Positions 33,481 through 43,489 of a stretch of 64,000 nucleotides of DNA are shown in pieces. Under the pieces are notes generated by a model. The model saw only the letters and a program-made list of their open reading frames with translations, was not told the DNA's origin and did not search any database. The stretch's first letter is position 1, and each line of letters starts with the position of its first letter. Origin of the DNA: Ceratodon purpureus. Its lineage: Eukaryota; Streptophyta; Bryopsida; Pseudoditrichales; Ditrichaceae. The position numbers and the translations under genes were made by a program. The DNA lies in assembly GCA_014871385.1 (NCBI GenBank), contig CM026425.1, forward strand, positions 14,513,668 through 14,577,667. The letters are read 5' to 3'.

Positions 33481-33822
33481 GGAATATAAAAGAAGCGTTA
33501 GTACCTCCATTTGCATTCCAAGCATTCTGAAAAATTTAGTGTATTTCTAATGAGAAATGGCTGCAGCAGTGGAAGAGGGTGGTACAATTTAAAATTCAGC
33601 CTCAACAGTAGAATTCCAACATGTAGAGAATATTCCAGAATATTCGAAGCATACAGTACAAACCGTGCAGATCAGTAGATGTCAAGATAATAACACTAGA
33701 AATGTTTCAAGATATTGGAATATAAAAGAAGCGTTAGTACCTCCATCTGCATTCGAAGCATTTTCAAAAATTCAGTGTATTTCTAATGAGAAATGGCTGC
33801 AGCAGGGGAAGAGGATGATACC
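33481..33822. repeat. 105-bp direct repeat flanking a 130-bp short element, in tnp2
   Basis: 33481-33585 and 33716-33822 are near-identical (GGAATATAAAAGAAGCGTTAG start, GAAATGGCTGCAGCAG near the end). Between them, 33587-33715 is similar to 35387-35515, upstream of tnp2; both contain AAAATTCAGC, AGTAGAATTCCAA and TAGAAATGTTTCAA. The second copy of the direct repeat includes the exon border at 33822. Confidence 0.6.
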
Positions 33823-34847
33823 TTGCGGGGAACCGTGGCCTTCTGTGTTCGGTTCCCGTAACGAGAAAGTTTACATTTTGGACAAAATGTTGCATTCTCC
33901 AATGGGCCCCAGTATAGTGTCTTATCACATGGGCACGCATGTATAACAGTATAATCAAGTCCAACATCTGTAATAACCTTGCGGGCCTCCTCTCTAGTGC
34001 GAGGCATCCTGGAATTCAGATGTGGGGCAATAACTTGGTCTGAAATTGTTTTAAAAATATCATCCATGGCTAAGTTCGACCATCCGTGACGAGCTTGTAG
34101 GTTTAGGAACTCAACTATGATTTTCAGTCTGGATGATGTTGCCCCCTCATACAATTTTGTTGAGGCTTCTCTCTCTAAGAAAGTCATCTCCGGGTCTGGG
34201 CCTGCTGAGGACTCCACCCTGATCACAGCAGGGTCACGGGCGCCGTGGTGTGCAAGCATGTCCTCAAACGTGAGGTCATCTTGCCACGCAGATGAGTCCC
34301 CGGTGGCAGTGGGGAGGTCACATGCGGGCTCTGCGTCAGGTGCATCCCATGTATTGGGCGAGCTTCCTCCCACTGGAATGTTCCTCTCAGGCTGCCCTCC
34401 CGTGATCTCCTCCATTTGGCTGTCATAGGCGGCCTGCTCCATGACAATCCATTATTAGTGTCCCTGGACATAAATTCCCCAGCCCATCGGTGCCCTCAAT
34501 TCCTCATCCACGGATGTGCCAATCAATGACACTGTGCAATGAAGGGGAAAGAGACTTCTAATCACCACTCAACTTAAAGCCCAACAATCTGATTTTGAGA
34601 AGAATAAAATTTCGGAACATTACAAAATCCCACCATAGAGAACAGCATGGGCACCCCAAAAAAAATCATCAAGAAAAGCCCCTGCAGAGGTGACCGGTAG
34701 AACTGGCCTCATTTAATAAAACTGACGGCCCTTAAAACTCGTGCGGTAATTGAAATAGGTCTACTGTTTCATTTCTGGAACGCATTTAATTCATATGACG
34801 TGGCAGTGATCAAGGAAGGGGAAAACCCGGGTACCATCACCAAATTG

Positions 34848-34912
34848 TTTCACTAATTGGGTCCCTTCACTAATTGGGTCCTTTCACTAATTGGGTCCTT
34901 TCACTAATTGAT
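34848..34912 (+). repeat. Tandem repeat, 17-bp unit, about 3.8 copies
   Basis: Units of TTCACTAATTGGGTCCT repeat from 34848 to about 34912, in the intron or upstream region between the first two tnp2 exons. 34443-35008 holds no other feature I can support. Confidence 0.75.
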
Positions 34913-35365
34913 TTACCAAGTAGTTCTCAAGATGTGTCACAGAATCCTTAGTGGGTTACTGTTTTGCATTACTGATTAAGATATTTACTCCTCTGTATAC
35001 AAAATAAATCATAAATCACTCTTGCATCTATTCATATCCTGCAATATCATGCACAATACTGTCCACAGGGCTATATGTGAGTGCGGAAAATTCACCTTCC
35101 ACTTCACACCGTAACCATGAAGTGCAATGTGTTGGTCACAAATGCTCTTTCTCCTCAGTGTGGGCACATTCTTCAGGTCACACTTCCGACAGGGACAGTA
35201 AACCTTAAACTCTGGTCCCTGCTCGTTGATAGTCCTGGCAAAATGGGTTCTCCTTCTTTTCCGTCTAGGTCCTGCCCTCGCAATGTCTTCTTGTAAATTC
35301 CCTTCCCCAATTGGTTCTTCCGCAGGTAGAAGATTGCTGGCTTGCACGGTCCTATGCGTCCTCAT

Positions 35366-36935
35366 GGTTGCCCTATTCCAATTGGATTTAAAATTCAGCG
35401 TCAATAGTAGAATTCCAAGTTCCAGTGAATATTCTCGAATATTCTTTGGCTACAGTAGAAATCGGGATGGTCCTAGGTGTCAATTTTAGTGTAGAAATGT
35501 TTCAAACTATTGGAGTTACAGTTAAACCTCAAACTCTGCTACGTAGTAATATTTTATAAAAATAAGTAATAACACCTAATTTTAAGCTTCCATAAAAGAA
35601 TGATTATTTAGGTATTCTTTACATATTGTTTCAATTATTATATTTTTTAATGAATTTTCCAATAATTATCATTCCAACTCAAAATTAGTGAGAAATCTAA
35701 GTATAACAAATATGGTATTCAATTACAAATTGTTGGACAATAAATTTCTTATTTTTCACATGTGCTCCTTAGAAATTATGTGCAATATTTGCACTGAATC
35801 TATGTTACCCAGTCTTAGTGGCTCCAGTTTATCGCTGAGAGTGCTTTCAGAGAAGCCGTTGACACGTACGAGGGAATTATCCTCTGAAATTCACATACTG
35901 TACCTGTTAAGAAGATTATGCTCCCAAATCTCCGTACATTTTAGACTCTCCGTAGATCCGCGGGCTGCCTACCATGTACGACAGTTGTACATTTCGAAAC
36001 CAGATCATGTACAGTTCTCGTTAGGGTTCACGTACCTCTTCTTCCAGTTGGCCTCTGGATCCTTCCTTGTCGAAGCGTGATTCGTACCTTCGAATTCCGA
36101 GCTCCCTTCGAAGTCGCAGCTGTGTATCTCCGAGCTCAATTTTCTCGTACTCTTCCTAGCAGTCTGGGTGATCTGTCGTGTTCGTCTCTCCTTCTAGGTG
36201 ATGAAGCCATCTGACCTGCAAAGGAAGACTTGATCAAAACAGTCTCCCGCAATTGGCGCACGAGCTAAGTGCAGCGTATTTGGCGCGGTATTCTCCACAG
36301 CTGCAGTTGAGGTCGCCGCTGCCTCGACCGCCCAGCAATTCTGCCCACCCGTCTGCAACACACTACCAAGTAAGTGAGCGTCTTCCTTCCTCTTCCAAGC
36401 TGTCTTCTTCAAGTGTTTTGCAGAGTCGCATTAGTTTCGCACTGCTTTTGTTACCGGAGAGCTTGATAGCGCCGTTACTCCATTGCCGATCTGATGGCCA
36501 TAGCCACGGGGCTGCTCATCACCTGTATTTGCTGTTCGTTTGATCCCATCCCCACATTGGATGACTCTCCGAGTTTGCCCTGTAGTCTATCACATCACCT
36601 TCGTAGTATGCAGCGCCGAGTTGCTTGTGAAACTGACCTCTTGTGTGGCCCCTTTGCTCAGGTACCACCGATCGTCTCTGAGACCTTGATTCCTCTCCAG
36701 CTCCGCGAACCCAGAAACCTAGGTCACTTATTCCACAGAACGAGTCAGGGTTTTAGAATTTAGATTTCTCGAGCACTCTTCTAGTGCGCCTGTTCTTCTC
36801 AGGAATTACTGAGGCTCTTAATGCAATTCAGAGGCGATTTCAGCATAGATTAGGAGGTTGTTCCTGAATTTGGCTAATTAGGGCATTGCGGGTTTTTCAG
36901 AGGATACCTCGGTGGTTATTCAGCTACATTGTGCA
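35366..36935. promoter_or_regulatory. Divergent intergenic region between tnp2 and the TNPA-like gene
   Basis: About 1.57 kb that must hold both promoters. The first part includes a copy of the 130-bp short element (35387-35515). A possible 5' UTR donor (CCAAGTAAGTG) lies near 36369 on the plus strand. No recognisable gene; the small ORFs are chance. Confidence 0.45.
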
Positions 36936-39900
36936 ATGCCAAAACGGAATGGCCACCACGAGGTCCCACATGACCAGGAAGACCCCCTGAAGGCTACCTC
37001 GGTCGTTGAAGCAAGTATGCCCACGTCGGAGGAGTCAGGACGTCGCCGTCGCACTCGGGGGAAGGGGCTGAAGGCGAAACTGGATGTCGTCAGCGTCTCC
37101 GCGGGGCCCGGGAACCGACAGCAGAGCGCGCCTGGAGATTCTCCGCACCGCCCCCGAAAATCAATCCAATCAATACTCTCCCCTGCCTTAGACACGGCTG
37201 GACAGAGCTCTCCCGTGCGGAACTCGGTGACTGCAGCCTCGACACCTCGCAGGAAACGCAGATCGAAGGACCTGGGGGGACAATTCGATGCCGCCGCCAA
37301 GAAAGGGAATGACACAATGGAGATGGAGATCAACTCCCAGTCACACAAGATCAGGCTCGTGATAGTGTCTCCCGCGAAGAAGAAGAAGACGGGGAGGTCG
37401 AGACGCGCAGGAAGCTCACGGAATACGCCCTCTGGGAAGCCTCGCCCGTCGGTGGAAGGAGACGCCAGCAGCGAGGACTCCCCAGCTCCAGCCGGCAGTC
37501 TCCACTCGAACCGTGGATCCGCAGAGAACCTTGGTGGTATGAGCCGTGCGAGCAGTCGTGCCAACAAAAGCAAGGCAGCACAATCCGCGAACGAGACCGT
37601 GCTACTCGCACCAGCGGACGCCAGTACACCTGTGGTGCACTCCGGAGCTGAGGAACACCGCCCACCCGCAGCTGGAGAAGCCCCTGACCGAGCCGCATCC
37701 AAGGGACCGCTCCCACCTCTCTATCCGTGGATTGTCGCATCGGAATCCCCAGCACTCTCAGAACGTTGGTGCACAAGAGAGGAGCTCTGCTCCGAACCCC
37801 CATCAACCGGTCGTGCCATTGCCTCGTCCTCGAATACAGTCTCTCTGAACCAAGCTCTGCTTGTCCAGGCGGCTCCGTGCCCTTCGAGCCCTGCCACGAC
37901 CCCTCCTTCAGCACCGGCCCCTCCTCCGCCTAATTCACTGCTATCTCAACCTCCCCATGCCTCACCGCTCGAGCATTGTCCTGCACCTGCACCTCCCACT
38001 GTAGAACCCCCTCTCAGTCCCTCAGCCATACCTTCACCTCCACTACGCCCTCCCACAATCCCGTCACCTTCCCCAGCCCATAGTTCAACTCCATCACTAC
38101 CCCTAAACCCCCCTGCACCGCTAGAGGGTGATGTTGAACCTGCTGCCCCTAGTCCAATTCCACCTGCACCCCTAAACCCCCCTGCATCCCTCTCGGTTGA
38201 TGTTTCCGCCCCCGTTGAATTCCCGGGATTCCCGGATCTGGCTATCGTTGACGCTCCCCCAGAGTGTGACCCGTCTGAGTCCAACCCTCCCCCAACCTCC
38301 CCTACTTCCTATGTCCCAGAACTTAGAACACCCGCCCCCGTCGACAGGTTGCACCCTCAGACTCCCTCATCCCCGCGTCTGAAGAATGCGGTACCTCCAA
38401 GGCACTCTTCGGACAGTGTTGCTTTCACAGCTGGCTGTGGAGAAATCTCCCCTGCTCCCCCTGATACTCCCTCGGCTCCGACTCCCGCAGCCTCGTCACC
38501 TGCATCACCGTCCTCCCCTATCAGTCCTTGCTGCACGCGAGTCCAGCCCTTCCCTAAACCCTCAAGCAAAACAACCAAGGGTCCCGTCCCCCGCCCTTCC
38601 AAGAAACCCGTGACAAGACGTACGGGCATCAGTCTAGATGCTCCTCCCAAAGAAGTCCCCCCCAGCATTGCAAAGCGGATGAATCCACCTCCAGGGCAGA
38701 CAGTGCACAGCCTGGTGGTGAAGAGCTCTCTGAAATCCCTCCTCGAGACTCTCCCACCGGATGAACGGGCAGCATTCATCGACAATAACAGAAAGGTACG
38801 GTACTTTTCCCTAACATTCCATCAGTCTACTCCAGCGCATTCTGCTTTCCTGTCTTCTTCAGAATCGCATGCTTCTGCAAACCTGACAACACTCGTGCGG
38901 TTTAGCTGTGCGAGGATCTGGTCGTCGTACCGGGGGAGAACTCGAAGCAGCAGAAGGAGCCACCCAAGTGCTCCTGCAAGAAGGGAGGCGCTGGCTGCCA
39001 GAGTGGAGGCTGCAAGGCCCAGGGCAACGCTGGCAAGAAAACGAAGGAGAAGAAACGCAAGGGGAAAGACGGTGTGAGCAAGAAGAATGGACCGGAACCG
39101 GTTGAGGAAGAACCTGATACGCAATCAGCAGCGGTAGCTCAAATCGACAAGTTGCTGCTGGAATTACAGGAGCAAAAAAACAAGCTGATAGGCAAATCAT
39201 CCCACAGCCCACGTGAAAGCTCGATGCGGATCAGGATCGGAGGAGCAAACCACCCTATTCCAGTGAAGGTTAAGCAGGTGGGTGCCATAAAAGGTGGTGC
39301 ACGGGACCCTTCCAGTGACTCCTCCAATCTGGCTGTATTCCCATCAGCGTCTGGTAGCATGTTGTTTTCTGATCCTAGTTCAGTAGGGACGTGGGATGCT
39401 GTGAGGGATGTGCCTCCATGCGAGGTGAATTCTATGGCCCAACCCATAGGCCAGTTCTGGAGGCACATGAAAGACTTTGCTTTTGATAGAGCGGCGTACA
39501 CCTTCCCATGGCACGTTGACTGGCTCCAGCAGGACCCTCTAACGAAAGTGAGGTTTAAGTTGAGATTGAAGAAACTGTACCCTGGAGACTGGGACGATGC
39601 TTATGTGATGCAGCTGATCGGAAATAACATTAGGGAGAGGCGTGTGCGATTAAGGAAGACATTTGCTAGGGCTAACCATAAGAATTCTGTCCCTGTGGCT
39701 GGTGGTGTAACCTTAGAGTCTTGGAATGCTATTTATGACTCACTGTCTAACCCGAAATTCAAAGCTAAATCTGACAAATGCAAGGTGGCTGCCGATGAGC
39801 GCACCAGGAGGAAGGGCTTCACCCATAAGCTAGGCCCACGAGGGGTGCAAGGACTGATCTCAACCTTTGTAAGCACGTTCTCCCCTCTGTTCTCCTTTTC

Positions 39901-41653
39901 TTTTTTGACTCAAATTTCTGCCCTCTGTTTTCATTTCAGTATAGAAGTTACGCTCTTGCAATTCAGTCCCTAGATCCCTCTTCTGTTTTCATTTGAATTC
40001 ACCATTTTTTTTTTTGTTTACTTTCGTTTTTGATGTTCACTGCTCCTGAAGTCTCCAGCCCTCATTTCCACTTTGCTTCTTTTTTAATTTTTTCCCCTTT
40101 GATCCCTTTTTAATTTTTTCCCCTTTGATCACTACCAGCTTCCGCCCTAAACCCGGACTGTGCATCCCCTACTCCTCTTTTCCCACCCTACTCCATCACC
40201 CGTTCCCCCTCTTTACGTTTTCGTTTTTCACAAATGCTCTTTCTCTTCTCCACTCATAATTTTCCCTCTTTCTCTTCTCCCCAGGAGCTTTGTGGACCTT
40301 TTGTCCCCCAATTTATTTTTTTAACGCTCTTACAAGCACTCTTCTTTTTCTGATCCTTCAGAATCTTTCTCCCCTTCACTGTTTCCCCCCCCCCCCTTTT
40401 TTTTTTCCTTTTTAGTCAAATGGAGCCCCCCGTTATCATTTCAGTGTAGAAGTTACGCTCTTGCAATTCAGTCTCTACATCCCTGTTCTGTTTTCATTTG
40501 AATTCACAATTTTCTATTTTTTCCCTTTCTTATTTTCTCACTAGTCACGCACAGCTTCCACCGTAAACCCTGACTGTGCATCCCCCACTCAACTATCCAT
40601 ATCCTGCTCCATCATCCGTTCCCCGACCATCAATTTTTTTTATTCATCTCATTTTTTTATGACATGAGTCCTTGAAGCTTTCCTCCTTCCCTTTCCCTTT
40701 TCATTTATTTCCATGCTTTGAGATCCATTCTGCACTGCGCTGACCCTGACCCCTCAACTTCTCTTTCCAAGTTATTCAGTCTGATTTTGGTTTTCTTCCC
40801 GCTACTAGCTCCCACACCCCTCTGTCTCCCCTTTCATCAACATCTACTGTTTCGTGCGCATAATTCATGTGGTCACTATCTTTATTCCACTCATTTTTTC
40901 CCCTGTTTCCCCCCCCCCCCAGGAGCTTTGAGGTCCTTCTGCCTTCTGTTTTTTCTTGGCACACTTTCTCCTGGCACTCACGTCTTTTCTTGAGCTTCCT
41001 GCGCGTCTCTCTCCCCATCACTGTTTCTCCTGTTTTTTTCTTCAACAAGTCTTACGTTTATCAGTGGGAAGACAGATTACAGGGGCGTCACACCATATAA
41101 ATGACTGTGCATATGAATCCTCTCCCCCACAGTCCTTACAATCCCGGAGAGTCCTGCTCTGAATTTGCTTCGAATTAGTTCGCTTCCCTGCCGTGACTAA
41201 AGCCTGTGTAATATCTCGCAGATGGACGAGTTTGAGAGGGCACCGACGGAAGAAGAAATTCAGTTCGCAAAGCAAAACGGAATCCCTGCCACACTGGAAA
41301 ATGTGCGCCTCGGCAATGGTGGGGAAAAAATGCAAGAAGCAGTACGTGTTGCAGCGGAAATCACGAAGGAGTTGAGGGATAAGGGAAAGAAACAACAGGA
41401 AGATACAACCTCAGATGAAGAGGAGAGTGATGAGGACGATGGCTCCGACTCTAGCTATTCGGAAGGATCGGACACAAGTAGCGACAGCGAGGACGGAAGC
41501 GGAACGGAGGGGAGCCGAGACGATGAAAGCACGAGTTCTGAGGAGGCTTCGGGAGACCGATCCGAAAGGGACGCTGAAGACGAGGAGGAGATTGCCCCTG
41601 TATACGACACCGGAACCGGGAGCGACTCCGACGACTCGCAAGACGAAGACTAG
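36936..41653 (+). CDS. CACTA TNPA-like protein (Transposase_24 type), three exons
   Basis: ATG at 36936 (MPKRNGHHE). Exons are 36936-38795, 38906-39868 and 41222-41653, all GT-AG and all phase 0, giving about 1083 aa. Exon 1 is basic and then extremely Pro/Ser-rich. Exon 2 opens with a Cys cluster (KCSCKKGGAGCQSGGCK) and a Lys-rich stretch. Next come a coiled-coil-like helix (IDKLLLELQEQKNKL) and a plant En/Spm transposase domain (WDDAYVMQLIGNNIRERR, WNAIYDSLSNPKFKAKS). Exon 3 ends in an acidic Ser/Asp/Glu tail. In known CACTA elements such proteins bind the subterminal repeats and help TNPD. It is divergent to tnp2. No stop interrupts it, so this accessory gene may still be functional. Confidence 0.75.
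39869..41221 (+). repeat. TNPA-like intron with two diverged direct repeats, pyrimidine-rich
   Basis: GTTACGCTCTTGCAATTCAGTC begins a block at 39948 and again at 40451; each continues ATCCCTSTTCTGTTTTCATTTGAATTCAC, then T/C-rich DNA to a C-run plus AGGAGCTTTG. The unit is about 500 bp. Similar sequence lies inverted in the tnp2 intron (31580-32110). No gene is seen. Confidence 0.65.
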
Positions 41654-42625
41654 CAGGAGTGTCCACTTCGTGTGCCGGCGTTTTTTATTTTCTTTCTCTT
41701 TCCTTTTGTTTTGCCACAGTCCAAATTTTAGACTGATTCCCCGCTCATTTTGACAGTGGATACATCCCTTGAAGTAGCACAGTCTTGTATAGACCTCAAT
41801 CTGAGAGACACCAAACTGTTTATGTACTTTCTGTGATTTCTGCGGAATTAACAGCATTTCTCCGTTCTTATCAGTACCTCCCGATTGCAGCATAATATTG
41901 TTTTTGTTTTAATTTTCTGAATTGTAATCACCTTTTTGTTTGTATTTCAATTGAGAATATTCCTGGTTAAAAATTACGAGAGGAAGATACCGTACACCGT
42001 GGCATTTCAGGATTTAACCCTAAACCTAATCTCACCAATATGCATATTAATAATTCAATTTTGAATATACATATGAGTCGCCAATGCAATCAGGCCACGT
42101 TTCACCAACCGATAGCAGAACATTCGCCATTCTAGAAGCGCCACGCGGCATGTATATTAATTCGTCAAAAATCAGTTTTCCAAAAGATATTTAATCTGAA
42201 ATATGGAGCATTTTAGGACTCACGATAAAATCAGGTTTGAGATGCCCTGCGAAAATCCTGGCCATTGATCAGGAAGGTGAAGATGCAAGCCCCGCCATGG
42301 TCGATGGGGATGCATGGCCAGCATGCATGATGAAGATCTCCAACATGTAAAATAAAAAATGGAACGCATAAGGCGAAGTTCTAATGAAGATGCTCCCAAC
42401 CTCGGTGACTGTGCTGGTTGCCACATGGCGCTGTCAGAGATTCGAGAATATTCGGCAAACCCGTTCGAGAACGTCCGTTCGAATGGAAGTCATCAGCGTT
42501 GCTAGCGTTACACCCCAAACAGCGCTTTAGTAGCAGCTCTGTTAAGGGCAGCTTTCTAACAACGTCCTGACGGGGCCGTGAACCATCGACTCCTAGTGTA
42601 AAATGCTACGGCCCAGACCTTGCAA
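41654..42625. other. Right subterminal region of the CACTA element
   Basis: Holds the 3' UTR of the TNPA-like gene, then non-coding DNA. Near the end, TTCGAGAA-type words recur (42435, 42464) with GTTCGAATGG. A single GCTACGG near 42604 echoes the left-end AAGCTACG words. No gene. Confidence 0.5.
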
Positions 42626-42647
42626 ACCCCCCCAAATCCTAGTAGTG
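42626..42647 (-). repeat. Right terminal inverted repeat of the CACTA element
   Basis: Perfect inverted match to 10324-10345, followed by target duplication TCT at 42648-42650. Confidence 0.93.
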
Positions 42648-42650
42648 TCT

Positions 42651-43489
42651 GTGGCTAGGCAAGTTCAATCTATCTAGTGCAGTCACTGAGTTATATGATC
42701 AATGGCGAGGGAGAATTGATATGAATAAACTCACAGATCAGACAATCGTGTGAACTGAGAAAATTTTGGTGCTTGGCCTGTGAATGCGTTCAACGACATA
42801 TTCCTGCAACAGCACTCAAGCACCACATCATAAGTACAACTGATGTTGCTTAACCTCACGGAGATTCAGAGTTGCAATAGAGGAGAACTCTAGCAAGTAA
42901 CAAGGAGGAATGTTGACCCTCACAGGGAGGACAATTGCGACAAGTTGGAAACATCTGGTGCTTGGCCCGTGAATTTGTTGTCAGACAGATCCCTGTGGCA
43001 AGGCTAATGCAATCATTAGTCTGTTAAAGTCTCATAGACAGAAATTCCCCAGGAAGAAGTCCAAGTCTAAATTTGCATAGAATTTCAAGAGAGCAAATAT
43101 GATGCATCGCAAAGATGCCAGATGGTCATTTCTATGGCAGGAAGCACAGGCCACTGATCGCTCTACTGGCTAAGTAATCAAGTCAAAGTGAGCTGAGTCT
43201 TAGAAAAATAAATCTATTCATCAGTGAGCACCAATATGATTCTGACGATACTCACAAATACTCCAACTTTGATAAGTTGGAAACATCTGGTGCTTGGCCC
43301 GTGAATTTGTTGTCAGACAGATCCCTGTGGCAAGGCTAATGCAATCATTAGTCTGTTAAAGTCTCATAGACAGAAATTCCCCAGAAAGAAGTCCAAGTCT
43401 AAATTTGCATAGAATATCAAGAGAGCAAATATGATGCATCGCAAAGACGGTCATTTCTATGGCAGGAAGCACAGGCCACTGATCGCTCT
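42651..43489 (-). pseudogene. LRR receptor-like kinase, upstream LRR exons
   Basis: Three single-LRR exons on the minus strand: near 43256-43330 (DLSDNKFTGQAPDVSNL), near 42924-42992 (same core), and near 42737-42805 (NAFTGQAPKFSQF). Each has an AG acceptor and a GTGAG-type donor. They match the style of the LRR exons at 8600-10110, so this is the same gene upstream of the CACTA insertion. The first two exons and flanking introns are a duplication (42942-43164 and 43274-43489). At 43489 the gene stops abruptly against copia-2. Signal peptide and N-terminal exons are not found. Confidence 0.7.
42942..43164. repeat. Direct repeat within the receptor kinase gene, unit 1
   Basis: About 220 bp, near-identical to 43274-43489, with a small indel near 43110 (GATGCCAGATGG versus GACGG). 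The period is about 331 bp. It includes an LRR exon and the following intron, so it reflects a recent exon duplication. Confidence 0.85.

Larger units (their letters stand above)
29551..35365 (-). pseudogene. CACTA transposase tnp2 (TNPD-like), 5' and central exons
   Basis: Catalytic transposase of En/Spm elements. Exon 35096-35365 encodes the transposase-associated domain (VYCPCRKCDLKN). Exon 33822-34442 includes IHACPCDKTLYWGPLE and a CPKC knuckle. Exon 33136-33478 (RNVWLGCAMDGVNPY, NLPPWL) and exon 32541-33028 (LLWTMHDFPGYGV) form the tnp2 core with DDE-type residues. Exon 29943-30865 starts DLPIPHLLDPMHIEKNV and includes DUF4218 (LMELHLPPSLFDIQFHL). The last exon starts near 29808 and is broken at 29551 by the gypsy element, resuming at 16651. 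Within the exons I see no stop. The first exon junction (35096 to 34442) is not resolved. The gene is now split by 12.9 kb, so full-length protein is unlikely. Confidence 0.85.
10324..42647. mobile_element. CACTA (En/Spm) DNA transposon, 32.3 kb, carrying host gene segments and a nested gypsy element
   Basis: Both ends carry the inverted repeat CACTACTAGGATTTGGGG, extended by more G and a T to 22 bp with no mismatch. The flanks are TCT at 10321-10323 and TCT at 42648-42650, the 3-bp duplication expected of CACTA elements. Outside both ends is the same receptor kinase gene. Inside are tnp2 (minus), a Transposase_24-type gene (plus), captured PRP8 and BRCT segments, and a 12.9-kb gypsy element. 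Without the gypsy insertion the element is about 19.4 kb. It could once have moved itself, but its tnp2 is now split. Confidence 0.93.

Noticed and set aside
36920..37702. 260-codon ORF on the minus strand
   Set aside because: It is antisense to exon 1 of the TNPA-like gene; a GC- and Pro-rich sense strand readily leaves an open antisense frame.
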